The notes beneath the pieces are model-generated. The model saw nothing but the letters and a program-made list of their open reading frames with translations. It ran no database searches and was not told the origin of the DNA. The position numbers and the translations under genes are program-made. This document shows, piece after piece, positions 26,201 to 33,743 of a stretch of 64,000 nt of DNA. Numbering within the stretch: position 1 is the first letter of the stretch; every line of letters begins with the position of its first letter. Origin of the DNA: Flectobacillus major DSM 103 (lineage in GTDB: Bacteria; Bacteroidota; Bacteroidia; Cytophagales; Spirosomataceae); the NCBI RefSeq assembly GCF_000427405.1, contig NZ_KE386491.1, positions 4,751,302 through 4,815,301 on the forward strand, read 5' to 3'.

Positions 26201-27814
26201 GAGTTCACGAAGGTTGGATTTTGATAGCTTCCCGATAAGGTCAATTTGGTCTTTATTATTTCTAAAATCAACTTTGCCAAATAGGTCAAAAATCAGGTTG
26301 GTATCTTTTACGGCCACACGCCCTTCAAAAAGCTTTTTGGCGAGCTGGCCATTTACATAAATATTTTTGTACTGATACTGGTTAAAATCAATCTGATTGA
26401 CATCTCCATCAAATTTTAATACTGCATCGTTCCACGAAAAACCTTTACCTTCTATTTTGCCTGCCAAGGTCAAATTACCTAGTATATTCTGCTGGTCGAT
26501 GAGTTTGCCTAAGTTAAAATCTTTGGCTTTTACCGAGCCACTGTACGATGATCTTGCCGAGTTGTCTTGCAAAAGCATACTTACATCCATGTCTAATTTC
26601 CCCAATTCAGATTCCAATAAACCTTTTGTTTTGAAATTAGAGGTAGTGCCTACAAAGTTGCCATCAAATATGATATGGCCAAATTGCTGAATACTCGAAA
26701 CCGTTTCTTTTCCGATATAATTTGCCAAATCTTGAACCTGCACATGTGATTTATTCATACGAAGATTCATTTGAGTTTTTGGAATAGAAGGTAAGCCATC
26801 GAAGGCAAAATCGCCATGAAGTTTTGATTTTTTACCGAAATATAAATCAAATTGTGAAAGCCTAAATTTATTGACAGTGCCATCAAAATTACCATTAAGG
26901 TAATAGGTATCTTTAAATTGATACATATCGTTGACAAATCTGCCAAGGTCGTCCGAGCTTACCACTGTCGAATCAAAATTAGCTCGCATGCGTACCTTTG
27001 CATTCCATTTCTTAAAATCTTTTTGACTATTGAACGACATCACGATCTGGTTTCTTACCACCGAATTATTCAGTTTTAATAGCAATTTATCAAACCGCAT
27101 TTGGGTATCCGAAATCAAGAAATTGGTTTGAAGAGTTTTGATACGAGTATCAGAAAAACGGTCATAACCCTTGAGGGTTGTTTTGAAAGAAATCGTATCT
27201 CGAATAAGCGTAAAGTCATTGAGGTGAGCCTCTAGCTCGTGTAAAGTAAAATGATAGTGGTCAAATGACTTTCGATTGTTGAGATATGGCTCAGACTCAT
27301 CGTTCAGCGTAAATACACCATCGACAATATCGGCTTCTTTGATAATAAAAGGCGAAGGATGCGGGTTTTTTGGGCGAGGCTTGGGGGGGGCTAACAGTTT
27401 ATTGATTCGACGAATAAATTCATCTATATTCAAATCACCGTTTTTGTCAATCACCAAAACTACTTTTGGACGATACAAGCGCACATAATCTAATTGATTT
27501 TGGGTGGTATCTAAGGCTAGATTTTGTATTTGAAAGTCTAGATCAAGCTTGTCAATATCAATCATCTGATAACCCTGATAGTCTTTTACCCGAACACCTT
27601 CTAAGGTAGCTTCGTCAAAAAAATGTATAGTAACTTTGTCTATTTCAATAGGATAGCCCAAAGCCTTAGAGATTTTGGGGGCATAATATTGGGCTAGTTT
27701 GGTCTGAATATAGGAAGTTCTCAGAATAGCAGCCAGCAAAACAGCTATCAACAAAAAGCCTACAATGGTGTATAGGACAGTTTTAGTAGATATTTTGAGG
27801 GCATTGAAAATCAT
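23261..27814 (-). CDS. tamB: TamB-like translocation/assembly protein
   Basis: 1517 residues. An N-terminal membrane anchor (VGFLLIAVLLAAIL) is followed by a very long repetitive beta-structure of the AsmA/TamB type, rich in patterns such as LNGKISTDSTEVMNFKAKN, and a C-terminal DUF490/TamB domain (about 1150-1480; YAIERGDYTFTFQNIINKKF, VIINLKDRLLQPNISFDLKL). TamB-like proteins bridge the inner and outer membranes for barrel assembly and lipid transport; in Bacteroidota they are large and single. No tamA lies beside it. It converges with dapF and is divergent from tsaD. Confidence 0.9.
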   Translation of the reverse strand: MIFNALKISTKTVLYTIVGFLLIAVLLAAILRTSYIQTKLAQYYAPKISKALGYPIEIDKVTIHFFDEATLEGVRVKDYQGYQMIDIDKLDLDFQIQNLALDTTQNQLDYVRLYRPKVVLVIDKNGDLNIDEFIRRINKLLAPPKPRPKNPHPSPFIIKEADIVDGVFTLNDESEPYLNNRKSFDHYHFTLHELEAHLNDFTLIRDTISFKTTLKGYDRFSDTRIKTLQTNFLISDTQMRFDKLLLKLNNSVVRNQIVMSFNSQKDFKKWNAKVRMRANFDSTVVSSDDLGRFVNDMYQFKDTYYLNGNFDGTVNKFRLSQFDLYFGKKSKLHGDFAFDGLPSIPKTQMNLRMNKSHVQVQDLANYIGKETVSSIQQFGHIIFDGNFVGTTSNFKTKGLLESELGKLDMDVSMLLQDNSARSSYSGSVKAKDFNLGKLIDQQNILGNLTLAGKIEGKGFSWNDAVLKFDGDVNQIDFNQYQYKNIYVNGQLAKKLFEGRVAVKDTNLIFDLFGKVDFRNNKDQIDLIGKLSKSNLRELNFTKDDWRFTTILDVQLKGYEIDKAIGKAKFYNTTIGFERRDLFLDSIRIVSEINPNHRRWALESEVANFAFSGDFKPSKAVRDLQQLVQEYKLYFTGDEKARQSYYAHKLSFTPMPYRIDYKFLLKDFYPVMALVYPEGKVAKNTQINGTFGISNTSTFSLESTIDTLLLGNKYQFYRSHIDLNSSKFYNTPEVLASLIISSKNQKISILQPTENLDLEASWDQDKIRFTSNIKQENATNQANLNGTLRFIQEGISLQFIRSKFRMLDQVWTINPENLISVMGKELSAQNLVVGNDDQFVSLNGKISTDSTEVMNFKAKNFSLETLAPIIAFNFGGIVNADVSLKEVYNHVNADSQLRIDGLTLDNFLIGNLEGTGMYDQEAQIVRIDYNLERLSNHVLKMRGTYDPKQQENSLNLTANLNQTSLQILEPFTKGLFSKLKGSASGDLNISGNLRHPIVNGTIDLKKGSLFFDYLKTTLNFEDKLVFEPDEIRAKSLRLTDEEGNKATLSGGVYYDGDKTFTLQLNANMNRFKILNTTRKDNDTYYGVGYASGRIGITGTPSNLNIDADIRSDRGTRLFIPLDKAQDAGNQEEIEFLAAQTKDSSATTTQKIETSDSRIKMDFKFDFNPDAYGEVQFDKQTGDIMRVNGTGKINLKVDTKGDFSMTGEYAIERGDYTFTFQNIINKKFTIQRGSRISWSGSPYDAILDIKAAYTQNVNYLGSVIDTSAQGSSTYKNRAEFTRRYPVDVIINLKDRLLQPNISFDLKLHDYPQNPEFNSGVTAFQNRIRTDEQELNRQVSNVLLLGQMVSNSAAAFASVNLVNNLMELASNQLSNVFSKIDQNLNVDLSLNGNGLNQDLINNLQLRFSYNFNDRFRITRSGGFTTALNQTNALSLIGDWSLEWFIKRDGSLRLKTYNRNVQTSILGSFNTQYQTFTSGGMSVLYSKSFNYLFPNKQKLKNAASLSDGQEKTNQIDFLSNP

Positions 27815-28255
27815 GAATACTTTATTACGAAAGAGAAAGAGATTGTATCAATAGTAAGTACTTATACGTTTGGTGCCATCTTTATTGGGCAGCGGCAACA
27901 ACTCATTTTTATAGGTTAATGTAATATCGCTAAATCATAGAGGCATAATCGTACAATTAAATACTTAAATAACAAAAATTTAGAAAAATGATTAGTACTA
28001 TTCCTATAATCAACGATTGAACGAAAAAATAAGTATTATCAAAAAGGCTGTTTGCAAAATATTGAAGCATTTCATTCAAAATAACTTTATCTTGAAACTT
28101 AGGATTATTCTCTTTTACTATTTCTCAAAGCTATAATTAATTTGTATGCTAGCAAAAAACATTTATTGATAACAAATAGCCTAAATATACTCTTCTGATT
28201 GTGTAAGATACTCAGCTTAATAAATGATTGGTTATCTTTGTGAAAAAATTAGATT
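27815..28255. other. Divergent intergenic region tamB-tsaD
   Basis: 441 bp between the starts of two divergent genes, without ORFs or strong hairpins. It must hold both promoters; TATCTTTG at 28233-28240 fits the tsaD side. Confidence 0.6.
28233..28240 (+). promoter_or_regulatory. Bacteroidota -7 element before tsaD (TATCTTTG)
   Basis: Exact TAnnTTTG match 15 bp before the tsaD ATG. This leaves a very short leader, which is common in the phylum. A -33 TTTG is not evident at the expected spacing. Confidence 0.5.
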
Positions 28256-29254
28256 ATGACCATTTTAGCCATAGAATCATCTTGTGACGATAGCTCAGCG
28301 GCTGTTATAATAGATGGCAAACTTCATTCCAATATTGTGGCAAGCCAAGCCATTCATCAAAAATGGGGTGGAGTTGTTCCCGAACTAGCAAGTCGTGCTC
28401 ATCAGCAACATATCGTACCCGTAGTAGCCGAGGCTCTACAAACAGCGAAGATAACAAAATCTGACCTAAATGCCATAGCATTTACTCGTGGACCAGGACT
28501 TTTAGGTTCATTATTGGTAGGTACTTCTTTTGCCAAAGCATTGGCTATGGGTTTGGGTATTCCATTGATAGACGTTCACCACATGCAAGCTCATGTTTTG
28601 GCACATTTTATTGATGACCCCAAGCCTCAATTTCCCTTCCTTTGCCTAACCGTTAGCGGTGGACATACACAGATTGTGTTGGTTCGTTCGCCATTAGATA
28701 TGGAAATTATTGGCGAAACCCAAGACGATGCCGTAGGAGAGGCATTCGATAAAACGGCCAAGCTTTTGAATTTGCCTTATCCTGGTGGGCCATTGATTGA
28801 CAAATACGCCAAAGAAGGTAATCCTTCAAGGTTTGAGTTTCCGATGGTTGAAATGCAAGGACTTAATTACTCATTTTCGGGTATTAAAACAGCTTTCCTC
28901 TATTTCTTACAAAAAGAAACAGCCAAAAGCCCTCAGTTTGTCGAAGAGAATTTAGCGGATATTTGTGCTTCAATGCAAAACACCCTGATAAAGATTTTGT
29001 TGCAAAAGCTCAAAAAAGCAGCAAAGCAATACAAAATTAAGGAAATTGCTATTGCTGGAGGTGTTTCGGCCAATTCAGGTTTGCGTGCTGAATTACAAAA
29101 TTTAGGACAAGAGTTGGGCTGGAATGTGTATATTCCTCAGTTTCAGTATTGTACCGACAACGCAGGCATGATTGCAATGGCTGCCCATTTCAAGGCCGAA
29201 ATAGGGGAGTTCTGTGGGCAAGATGTTAGCCCTATGCCTCGAATGGCTTGGTAA
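28256..29254 (+). CDS. tsaD: tRNA threonylcarbamoyladenosine transferase subunit
   Basis: 332 residues. TsaD transfers the threonylcarbamoyl group to A37 of ANN-decoding tRNAs together with TsaB and TsaE. The ASKHA-fold motifs are present: AIESSCDDSSAA at the N-terminus, the metal site VHHMQAHVLAH, SGGHTQIVLV, the PYPGGPLIDKYA segment, GGVSANSGLR and CTDNAGMIA near the C-terminus. Length is normal. A hairpin terminator follows. It is essential in most bacteria; the partners are elsewhere. Confidence 0.98.
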   Translation: MTILAIESSCDDSSAAVIIDGKLHSNIVASQAIHQKWGGVVPELASRAHQQHIVPVVAEALQTAKITKSDLNAIAFTRGPGLLGSLLVGTSFAKALAMGLGIPLIDVHHMQAHVLAHFIDDPKPQFPFLCLTVSGGHTQIVLVRSPLDMEIIGETQDDAVGEAFDKTAKLLNLPYPGGPLIDKYAKEGNPSRFEFPMVEMQGLNYSFSGIKTAFLYFLQKETAKSPQFVEENLADICASMQNTLIKILLQKLKKAAKQYKIKEIAIAGGVSANSGLRAELQNLGQELGWNVYIPQFQYCTDNAGMIAMAAHFKAEIGEFCGQDVSPMPRMAW

Positions 29255-29260
29255 TAGAGG

Positions 29261-29298
29261 TTTTGCCTTTGGGATGATTTTTTATCTCAAAGGCAAAA
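29261..29298 (+). terminator. Hairpin terminator after tsaD
   Basis: An 11-bp perfect stem (TTTTGCCTTTG / CAAAGGCAAAA) with a loop of about 16 nt starts 7 bp after the tsaD stop. Confidence 0.7.
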
Positions 29299-29363
29299 TT
29301 CTATGAGAATCGGGCATATAACTTAAAGGCAGCCTGCTTAATCCAGTTTATGCCGATACTTTT

Positions 29364-29927
29364 TTAAGCAAATAAAATCTTCATGGCAGCCCAAAGGGCT
29401 TTTTTGCAATTAAGGTCGTCTTTAATCTCACCAAGTGCATCCGAATAAAGTAATTTGACTCCCTGAATTTCTCGGGTTTGGTAAGGTGTTAGTGGTATTT
29501 CGAGGTTGATTTTAAATAATGAAACCCCAAAGGTCAAAAGCTGATTTACTGATTTTTCGGTTAGTAAGGCTTTTAAGCTAGCATTGCCAATTTTAGATAA
29601 ATCCAATAAGTCAACCTGATTGATTTGGAGATTGACAGCATTCAAAATTTTTGTTAAAAATGCCAATTCTTCTTCGTTGATATGTTGTACAATAACCAAT
29701 ACTTGGTGTTTGGGATTGTAAGGGATAGAATCTGGCTCGGCTACTGGTGCAACAGGGGCTGTAGTTACATTTTCTATATTTTGTACTTTTACAGGATTTT
29801 CGGAGTTGTGCCTAGTGGCTATTTCGTTCTTTACATCGGGTTTTGCCAAAACCTCTTTGTTTGGAATGAAGTAAACGGTTTCTTCCGAAAATAAATACTG
29901 TAAATATGTTTTATCTACTTCTGTCAT
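29364..29927 (-). CDS. Hypothetical protein, faintly like DNA polymerase III psi (HolD)
   Basis: 187 residues from ATG 29927; the frame runs 10 codons further to a TTG. The N-terminal ~70 residues are variable, followed by an alpha/beta domain: HQVLVIVQHI, then EEELAFLTKILNAVNLQINQ, LLTFGVSLF, and the end LLYSDALGEIKDDLNCKKALW. The order of an opening strand, a helix, and a final SxALxxIxxDxxxKxALW resembles HolD, the psi subunit of the clamp loader, which uses a uracil-glycosylase-like fold. That is only pattern similarity; it may simply be an uncharacterised Bacteroidota protein. Confidence 0.75.
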   Translation of the reverse strand: MTEVDKTYLQYLFSEETVYFIPNKEVLAKPDVKNEIATRHNSENPVKVQNIENVTTAPVAPVAEPDSIPYNPKHQVLVIVQHINEEELAFLTKILNAVNLQINQVDLLDLSKIGNASLKALLTEKSVNQLLTFGVSLFKINLEIPLTPYQTREIQGVKLLYSDALGEIKDDLNCKKALWAAMKILFA

Positions 29928-30001
29928 GAACTGATGCTTGGGACATTTGAACAACAAATATCGGAACTGTTGCCCAAAAACATTTTGCTTTTATTTTTTT
30001 T

Positions 30002-30754
30002 CTACTGAATCACGCGTAGATTTTTTGCTCGGTATTGTTCCAACAGCTGCTTATCGGCATTGTAGTCGGTAATAAGTGTATGGATTAAGGTGAGAGGAGC
30101 AAACTGGAAATAAGCATTTTTTTCAAGTTTGCTAGCATCGCATAGCAAAAAAACTTCTTTTGATTGGCTTGCCATAGCAGTGGCAATACTCGCTTCTTTT
30201 TCACTGGCAGCACTTAGGCCGTTGTGTAGCGATATGCCATCTACCCCAATAAAAGCCTTGTCGGCATGATAACGTGCCAGATGCTCTAGGGCAATACTTC
30301 CATGTACCGCTTGGCGCTGGTGGTCAACTTCGCCCCCTACCAAATTAATAGAAATACTCGTATTGATTAATTCGTACAATACTGGTAATGAATTGGTTAT
30401 TACTTTGATACGTTTGTGTTTAATAAAAGGGCAAAGCCTAAACAAAGTACTGCCACAATCAACAAATATGGTATCGCCTTCCTGAATAAATTCATTGGCC
30501 TTTTGACAGATATAGTCTTTTTCGGTGGCATGTGTAGCTGTTTTGTTACTAAAACTAATAGGATTTTGGGTCAAGCTCAGCTTCATTGCTCCGCCATGTG
30601 TTCGATATAACAAACCTTGCTCGGCCAAAATAGCCAAATCACGCCGTACTGTGATTTCGGAAGTCTGTAATATTTCGGCTAAATCCTTGACTTCTACCGA
30701 GCCTTGAGATTCTACCGTTTGTAAAATAAGCTGTTTTCTTATTTGGAAATTCAT
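30002..30754 (-). CDS. DeoR/GlpR-family transcriptional regulator
   Basis: 250 residues. The N-terminal HTH (about 1-55) contains LAEILQTSEITVRRDLAILAEQGLLYRTHGG, the DeoR signature. The C-terminal sugar-phosphate-sensing domain shows FVDCGSTLFRLCPF, TNSLPVLYEL, GGEVDHQRQAVHG, AFIGVDGIS and CDASKLEKNAYFQFAPL. Such repressors respond to a phosphorylated sugar. It is divergent from nudK over 66 bp that contain two direct repeats, so it probably controls itself and nudK. Confidence 0.93.
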   Translation of the reverse strand: MNFQIRKQLILQTVESQGSVEVKDLAEILQTSEITVRRDLAILAEQGLLYRTHGGAMKLSLTQNPISFSNKTATHATEKDYICQKANEFIQEGDTIFVDCGSTLFRLCPFIKHKRIKVITNSLPVLYELINTSISINLVGGEVDHQRQAVHGSIALEHLARYHADKAFIGVDGISLHNGLSAASEKEASIATAMASQSKEVFLLCDASKLEKNAYFQFAPLTLIHTLITDYNADKQLLEQYRAKNLRVIQ

Positions 30755-30782
30755 AGTAATCTATTTTCTTTGTTAAAAATAA

Positions 30783-30818
30783 TCATAAATAATCAAAATC
30801 GTTCATAAATAATCAAAA
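30783..30818. promoter_or_regulatory. Two direct repeats, probable DeoR-type operator
   Basis: TCATAAATAATCAAAA occurs at 30783-30798 and again at 30803-30818, exactly 20 bp apart (about two helical turns), in the divergent space between the DeoR-family gene and nudK. The second copy ends 2 bp before the nudK ATG. Spacing and place suit repressor binding. Confidence 0.6.
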
Positions 30819-30820
30819 AA

Positions 30821-31402
30821 ATGATTCCTAAAATAGAAATTAAAGAAGAACAATTATTATCGGATAACTGGTATATTCTTAAAAAAATTACTTACGATTA
30901 CTTTCGCAAAAATGGGAAAGTAGAAACTCAGTCAAGAGAAGTGTATGACCGAGGTAATGGGGCAACGATATTGTTGTACAATACCGAGCAGAAAACGGTT
31001 ATTTTGACCAATCAGTTTCGTTTACCAACTTATGTGAATGGCAATACAACAGGAATGTTGATAGAGACTTGTGCAGGTTTGCTAGACTATGATAATCCTG
31101 AGGTAGCCATAAAAAGAGAAACAGAAGAAGAAACGGGCTATAAAATAGAACATGTACACAAGGTATATGAAGCTTATATGAGTCCTGGATCTGTTACAGA
31201 GATTTTGTATTTTTTTGTGGCCGAATACAGCAAAGATACTGCCCGTGTTGCTGGTGGTGGAATAGAGGAAGAAGAAATTGAGGTACTCGAAATACCCTTT
31301 GAAAAGGCTTATAAGATGATAAAAACAGGTGAGATTAAAGACGGTAAAACGATTATGCTGTTGCAGTATTTGAAGCTTGAGGAGCTATTAGTTACTACTT
31401 AA
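30821..31402 (+). CDS. nudK: NudK-type Nudix hydrolase (GDP-mannose pyrophosphatase)
   Basis: 193 residues. NudK cleaves GDP-mannose to GMP and mannose-1-phosphate. The match to E. coli NudK extends over the whole length: [36 protein letters not shown], the Nudix core [28 protein letters not shown] and [13 protein letters not shown], and the tail [18 protein letters not shown]. The short gap between the Nudix glycine and RE is normal for NudK. It is divergent from the DeoR-type regulator and probably under its control; a bidirectional terminator separates it from purA. Confidence 0.93.
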   Translation: MIPKIEIKEEQLLSDNWYILKKITYDYFRKNGKVETQSREVYDRGNGATILLYNTEQKTVILTNQFRLPTYVNGNTTGMLIETCAGLLDYDNPEVAIKRETEEETGYKIEHVHKVYEAYMSPGSVTEILYFFVAEYSKDTARVAGGGIEEEEIEVLEIPFEKAYKMIKTGEIKDGKTIMLLQYLKLEELLVTT

Positions 31403-31422
31403 ATTATATTTATGATACTCAT

Positions 31423-31460
31423 AAAAAAGGTTCGACAAATACAATTGCCGAACCTTTTTT
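31423..31460. terminator. Bidirectional terminator nudK / purA
   Basis: The stem AAAAAAGGTTCG / CGAACCTTTTTT (12 bp, 14-nt loop) lies between the convergent stops at 31402 and 31483, with A and T tracts on both sides so that it can work in both directions. Confidence 0.85.
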
Positions 31461-31482
31461 TGGAAATCAATATGATAATCAA

Positions 31483-32763
31483 TTATGCCAATGCACCTCT
31501 CAATACACACTCGTCACGGTCTGGGCCAGTCGAGATAAAGTTGATAGGCAAGCCCAATTTTGCTTCTAAGAAAGCAATGTATTCTGTCAATTCTTGAGGA
31601 AGGCTTTCAAAAGTTCTTAAACCAGCCAAAGAAGTATTCCAGCCTTTCAATGTTTCGTAGACAGGTTCTACCTTTGTATCAGTCATATCGTAAGGTAGTT
31701 GGTCGGTTAAAGTACCATCTTCTAATTTATAGCCAGTACATATTTGAATTTCTTCAAAGATATTCAATACGTCGACTTTCATCATAACCAACTGCGTAAC
31801 GCCATTAATCATCATGGCATATTTAAGGGCAGGTAAGTCAATCCAGCCACAACGACGAGGACGACCTGTGGTTGAGCCAAATTCACGACCTTCTTGACGC
31901 ATACGCTCGCCAACTTCATCCAAAAGCTCGGTAGGGAATGGGCCAGAACCTACACGAGTAGCGTAAGCTTTGAAAATACCATATACCTCACCAATATTTT
32001 TTGGAGCAACACCTAAACCTGTACAAGCTCCAGCCGTAATAGTATTAGAAGAAGTCACAAAAGGATATGAACCAAAGTCAACATCGAGCAAAGAGCCCTG
32101 AGCCCCTTCTGCTAAGATTGTTTTGCCTGCTTCAAGAGCCTGATTTACAGAGTATTCAGAATCAACCAAGTTGAATTGTTTCATAAACTCAACAGCTTCA
32201 AAGAATTCTTTTTCGGCTGCTTCGAGGTCATATTCAAACTGATATACATCCAAAATACCCTTATGACGAGCTACTAAGTTATCATATTTGGCTTTGAAAT
32301 TTGGAGAAATCATATCACCTACACGCAAACCTTGACGAGAGATTTTGTCGGTATAAGTTGGGCCAATACCTTTCAAAGTTGAGCCAATTTTAGCATCACC
32401 TTTGGCTTTTTCATAAGCGGCATCCAACAAGCGGTGTGTAGGAAGAATGATAGAAGCTTTTTTAGAAACTTCGAGGTTTTTTTGAATGGGCAAATTGTAT
32501 TTGGCCAAACCTTCAATTTCTTTTTTGAAGATGATTGGGTCAAGAACCACCCCGTTTCCGATGATGTTTTGAACCTCTTGACGGAAAATTCCTGAAGGAA
32601 TTTGATGCAAAACGTGTTTGAACCCGTCAAATTCTAGTGTGTGTCCAGCGTTTGGCCCACCTTGAAAGCGTGCAACTACTTGATATTTAGGAGCTAAAAC
32701 ATCTACGATTTTGCCCTTGCCTTCATCGCCCCACTGCAAACCCAACAATACATCTACTGCCAT
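31483..32763 (-). CDS. purA: Adenylosuccinate synthetase
   Basis: 426 residues. It joins IMP and aspartate using GTP in AMP synthesis. The N-terminal P-loop LGLQWGDEGKGKIVD, the GPNAGHTL segment, GIGPTYTDKISR, the LAEGAQGSLLDVDFG strand and the TGRPRRCGWIDLPAL motif are all present. Length and order are normal. The direction is opposite to nudK, with a shared terminator. It starts at ATG 32763, and no neighbouring purine gene is present. Confidence 0.98.
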   Translation of the reverse strand: MAVDVLLGLQWGDEGKGKIVDVLAPKYQVVARFQGGPNAGHTLEFDGFKHVLHQIPSGIFRQEVQNIIGNGVVLDPIIFKKEIEGLAKYNLPIQKNLEVSKKASIILPTHRLLDAAYEKAKGDAKIGSTLKGIGPTYTDKISRQGLRVGDMISPNFKAKYDNLVARHKGILDVYQFEYDLEAAEKEFFEAVEFMKQFNLVDSEYSVNQALEAGKTILAEGAQGSLLDVDFGSYPFVTSSNTITAGACTGLGVAPKNIGEVYGIFKAYATRVGSGPFPTELLDEVGERMRQEGREFGSTTGRPRRCGWIDLPALKYAMMINGVTQLVMMKVDVLNIFEEIQICTGYKLEDGTLTDQLPYDMTDTKVEPVYETLKGWNTSLAGLRTFESLPQELTEYIAFLEAKLGLPINFISTGPDRDECVLRGALA

Positions 32764-32956
32764 TTTTATTACTTTGTATCACAGGCTAAGGCCCGTATTT
32801 TAGAGTTACGAAAAATTACAGGCCATAGCCTGCGGTACGAAATGAGTGGCAAAGATAAGTAAACTTAAAAGAAAAACCCTGCAAGATTAGGGAAATTTGA
32901 TAAAAGCTATATGCCTTATCGTTTCTTGACTAGGGGTGTTTGCTTGTTTGCCAAGG

Positions 32957-33448
32957 TTATTCGTTATTGACAGACAACTGCTGTTGCAAGGCTTTTTTGT
33001 GTTCGCAATCAGTTTTGGTACACGACCCATAAAAAATTAATGAGTGGTGCATCACATTAAATTGAAGCATTTCGCCTACCATAGATTGTATCGTTTGGAC
33101 ACGTGGGTCGCAAAACTCAGTAACATGGTGGCAGTCGGTACAAATAAGGTGGTCGTGTTGACGACGGCCATAAGATTTTTCGTACTGGGCTATATTTCTT
33201 CCAAACTGATGTTTTGTAACAAGGTCACACTCAACCAATACGTCGAGGGTATTATAGACCGTTGCACGCGAAACCTGATATTTCTTGTTTTTCATAGAAA
33301 TATAAAGCTCTTCCACATCGAAGTGGTCGTCGCGTGAATAGATTTCTTCCAAAATCGCAAAGCGTTCTGGTGTCTTTCTCAATCCTTTATTTTCAAGATA
33401 TGCCGTAAAAATTTTCTTTACAGACTCTAAATTGGCGTTTGATGGCAT
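32957..33448 (-). CDS. Fur-family metalloregulator
   Basis: 163 residues. The winged-helix N-terminus ([27 protein letters not shown], then [15 protein letters not shown]) and the C-terminal dimer domain with metal ligands ([19 protein letters not shown] and the second Cys pair SCTKTDCEH) define the Fur superfamily. Whether it senses iron (Fur), peroxide (PerR) or zinc cannot be fixed; the [10 protein letters not shown] layout is the common Bacteroidota Fur type. It acts as a cytoplasmic DNA-binding dimer and lies between purA and the RelA/SpoT gene on the same strand. Confidence 0.93.
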   Translation of the reverse strand: MPSNANLESVKKIFTAYLENKGLRKTPERFAILEEIYSRDDHFDVEELYISMKNKKYQVSRATVYNTLDVLVECDLVTKHQFGRNIAQYEKSYGRRQHDHLICTDCHHVTEFCDPRVQTIQSMVGEMLQFNVMHHSLIFYGSCTKTDCEHKKALQQQLSVNNE

Positions 33449-33697
33449 TGTTCAAGTGCTTCTGTGCTTAGTAATTTTTTTAACAAATAAATGTTAATAT
33501 TTTAATAAACACTCAATAATTCGTGAAGATTCATTTTTAGACTAAATCCATTTAATCTTACAAATTAACTGAATTTCAGATAAAAATGGAAATTTAGTTT
33601 TATGTGATTTGTGGGAAGATAATCTATCTGCTTGCTCTAAGCCTTAGGTAGTTTCTGACATTTGTTACCGAACCTAGTGCTAGGAGGCTTTGCTGGA

Positions 33698-33738
33698 AAG
33701 GAGGCTTATTAGAGAGTTTGGTTAAAATAAGCCTCCTT
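33698..33738 (-). terminator. Hairpin after RelA/SpoT gene
   Basis: A perfect 13-bp stem (AAGGAGGCTTATT / AATAAGCCTCCTT) with a 15-nt loop directly follows the stop codon of the minus-strand gene ending at 33744. Confidence 0.7.
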
Positions 33739-33743
33739 GGGTA

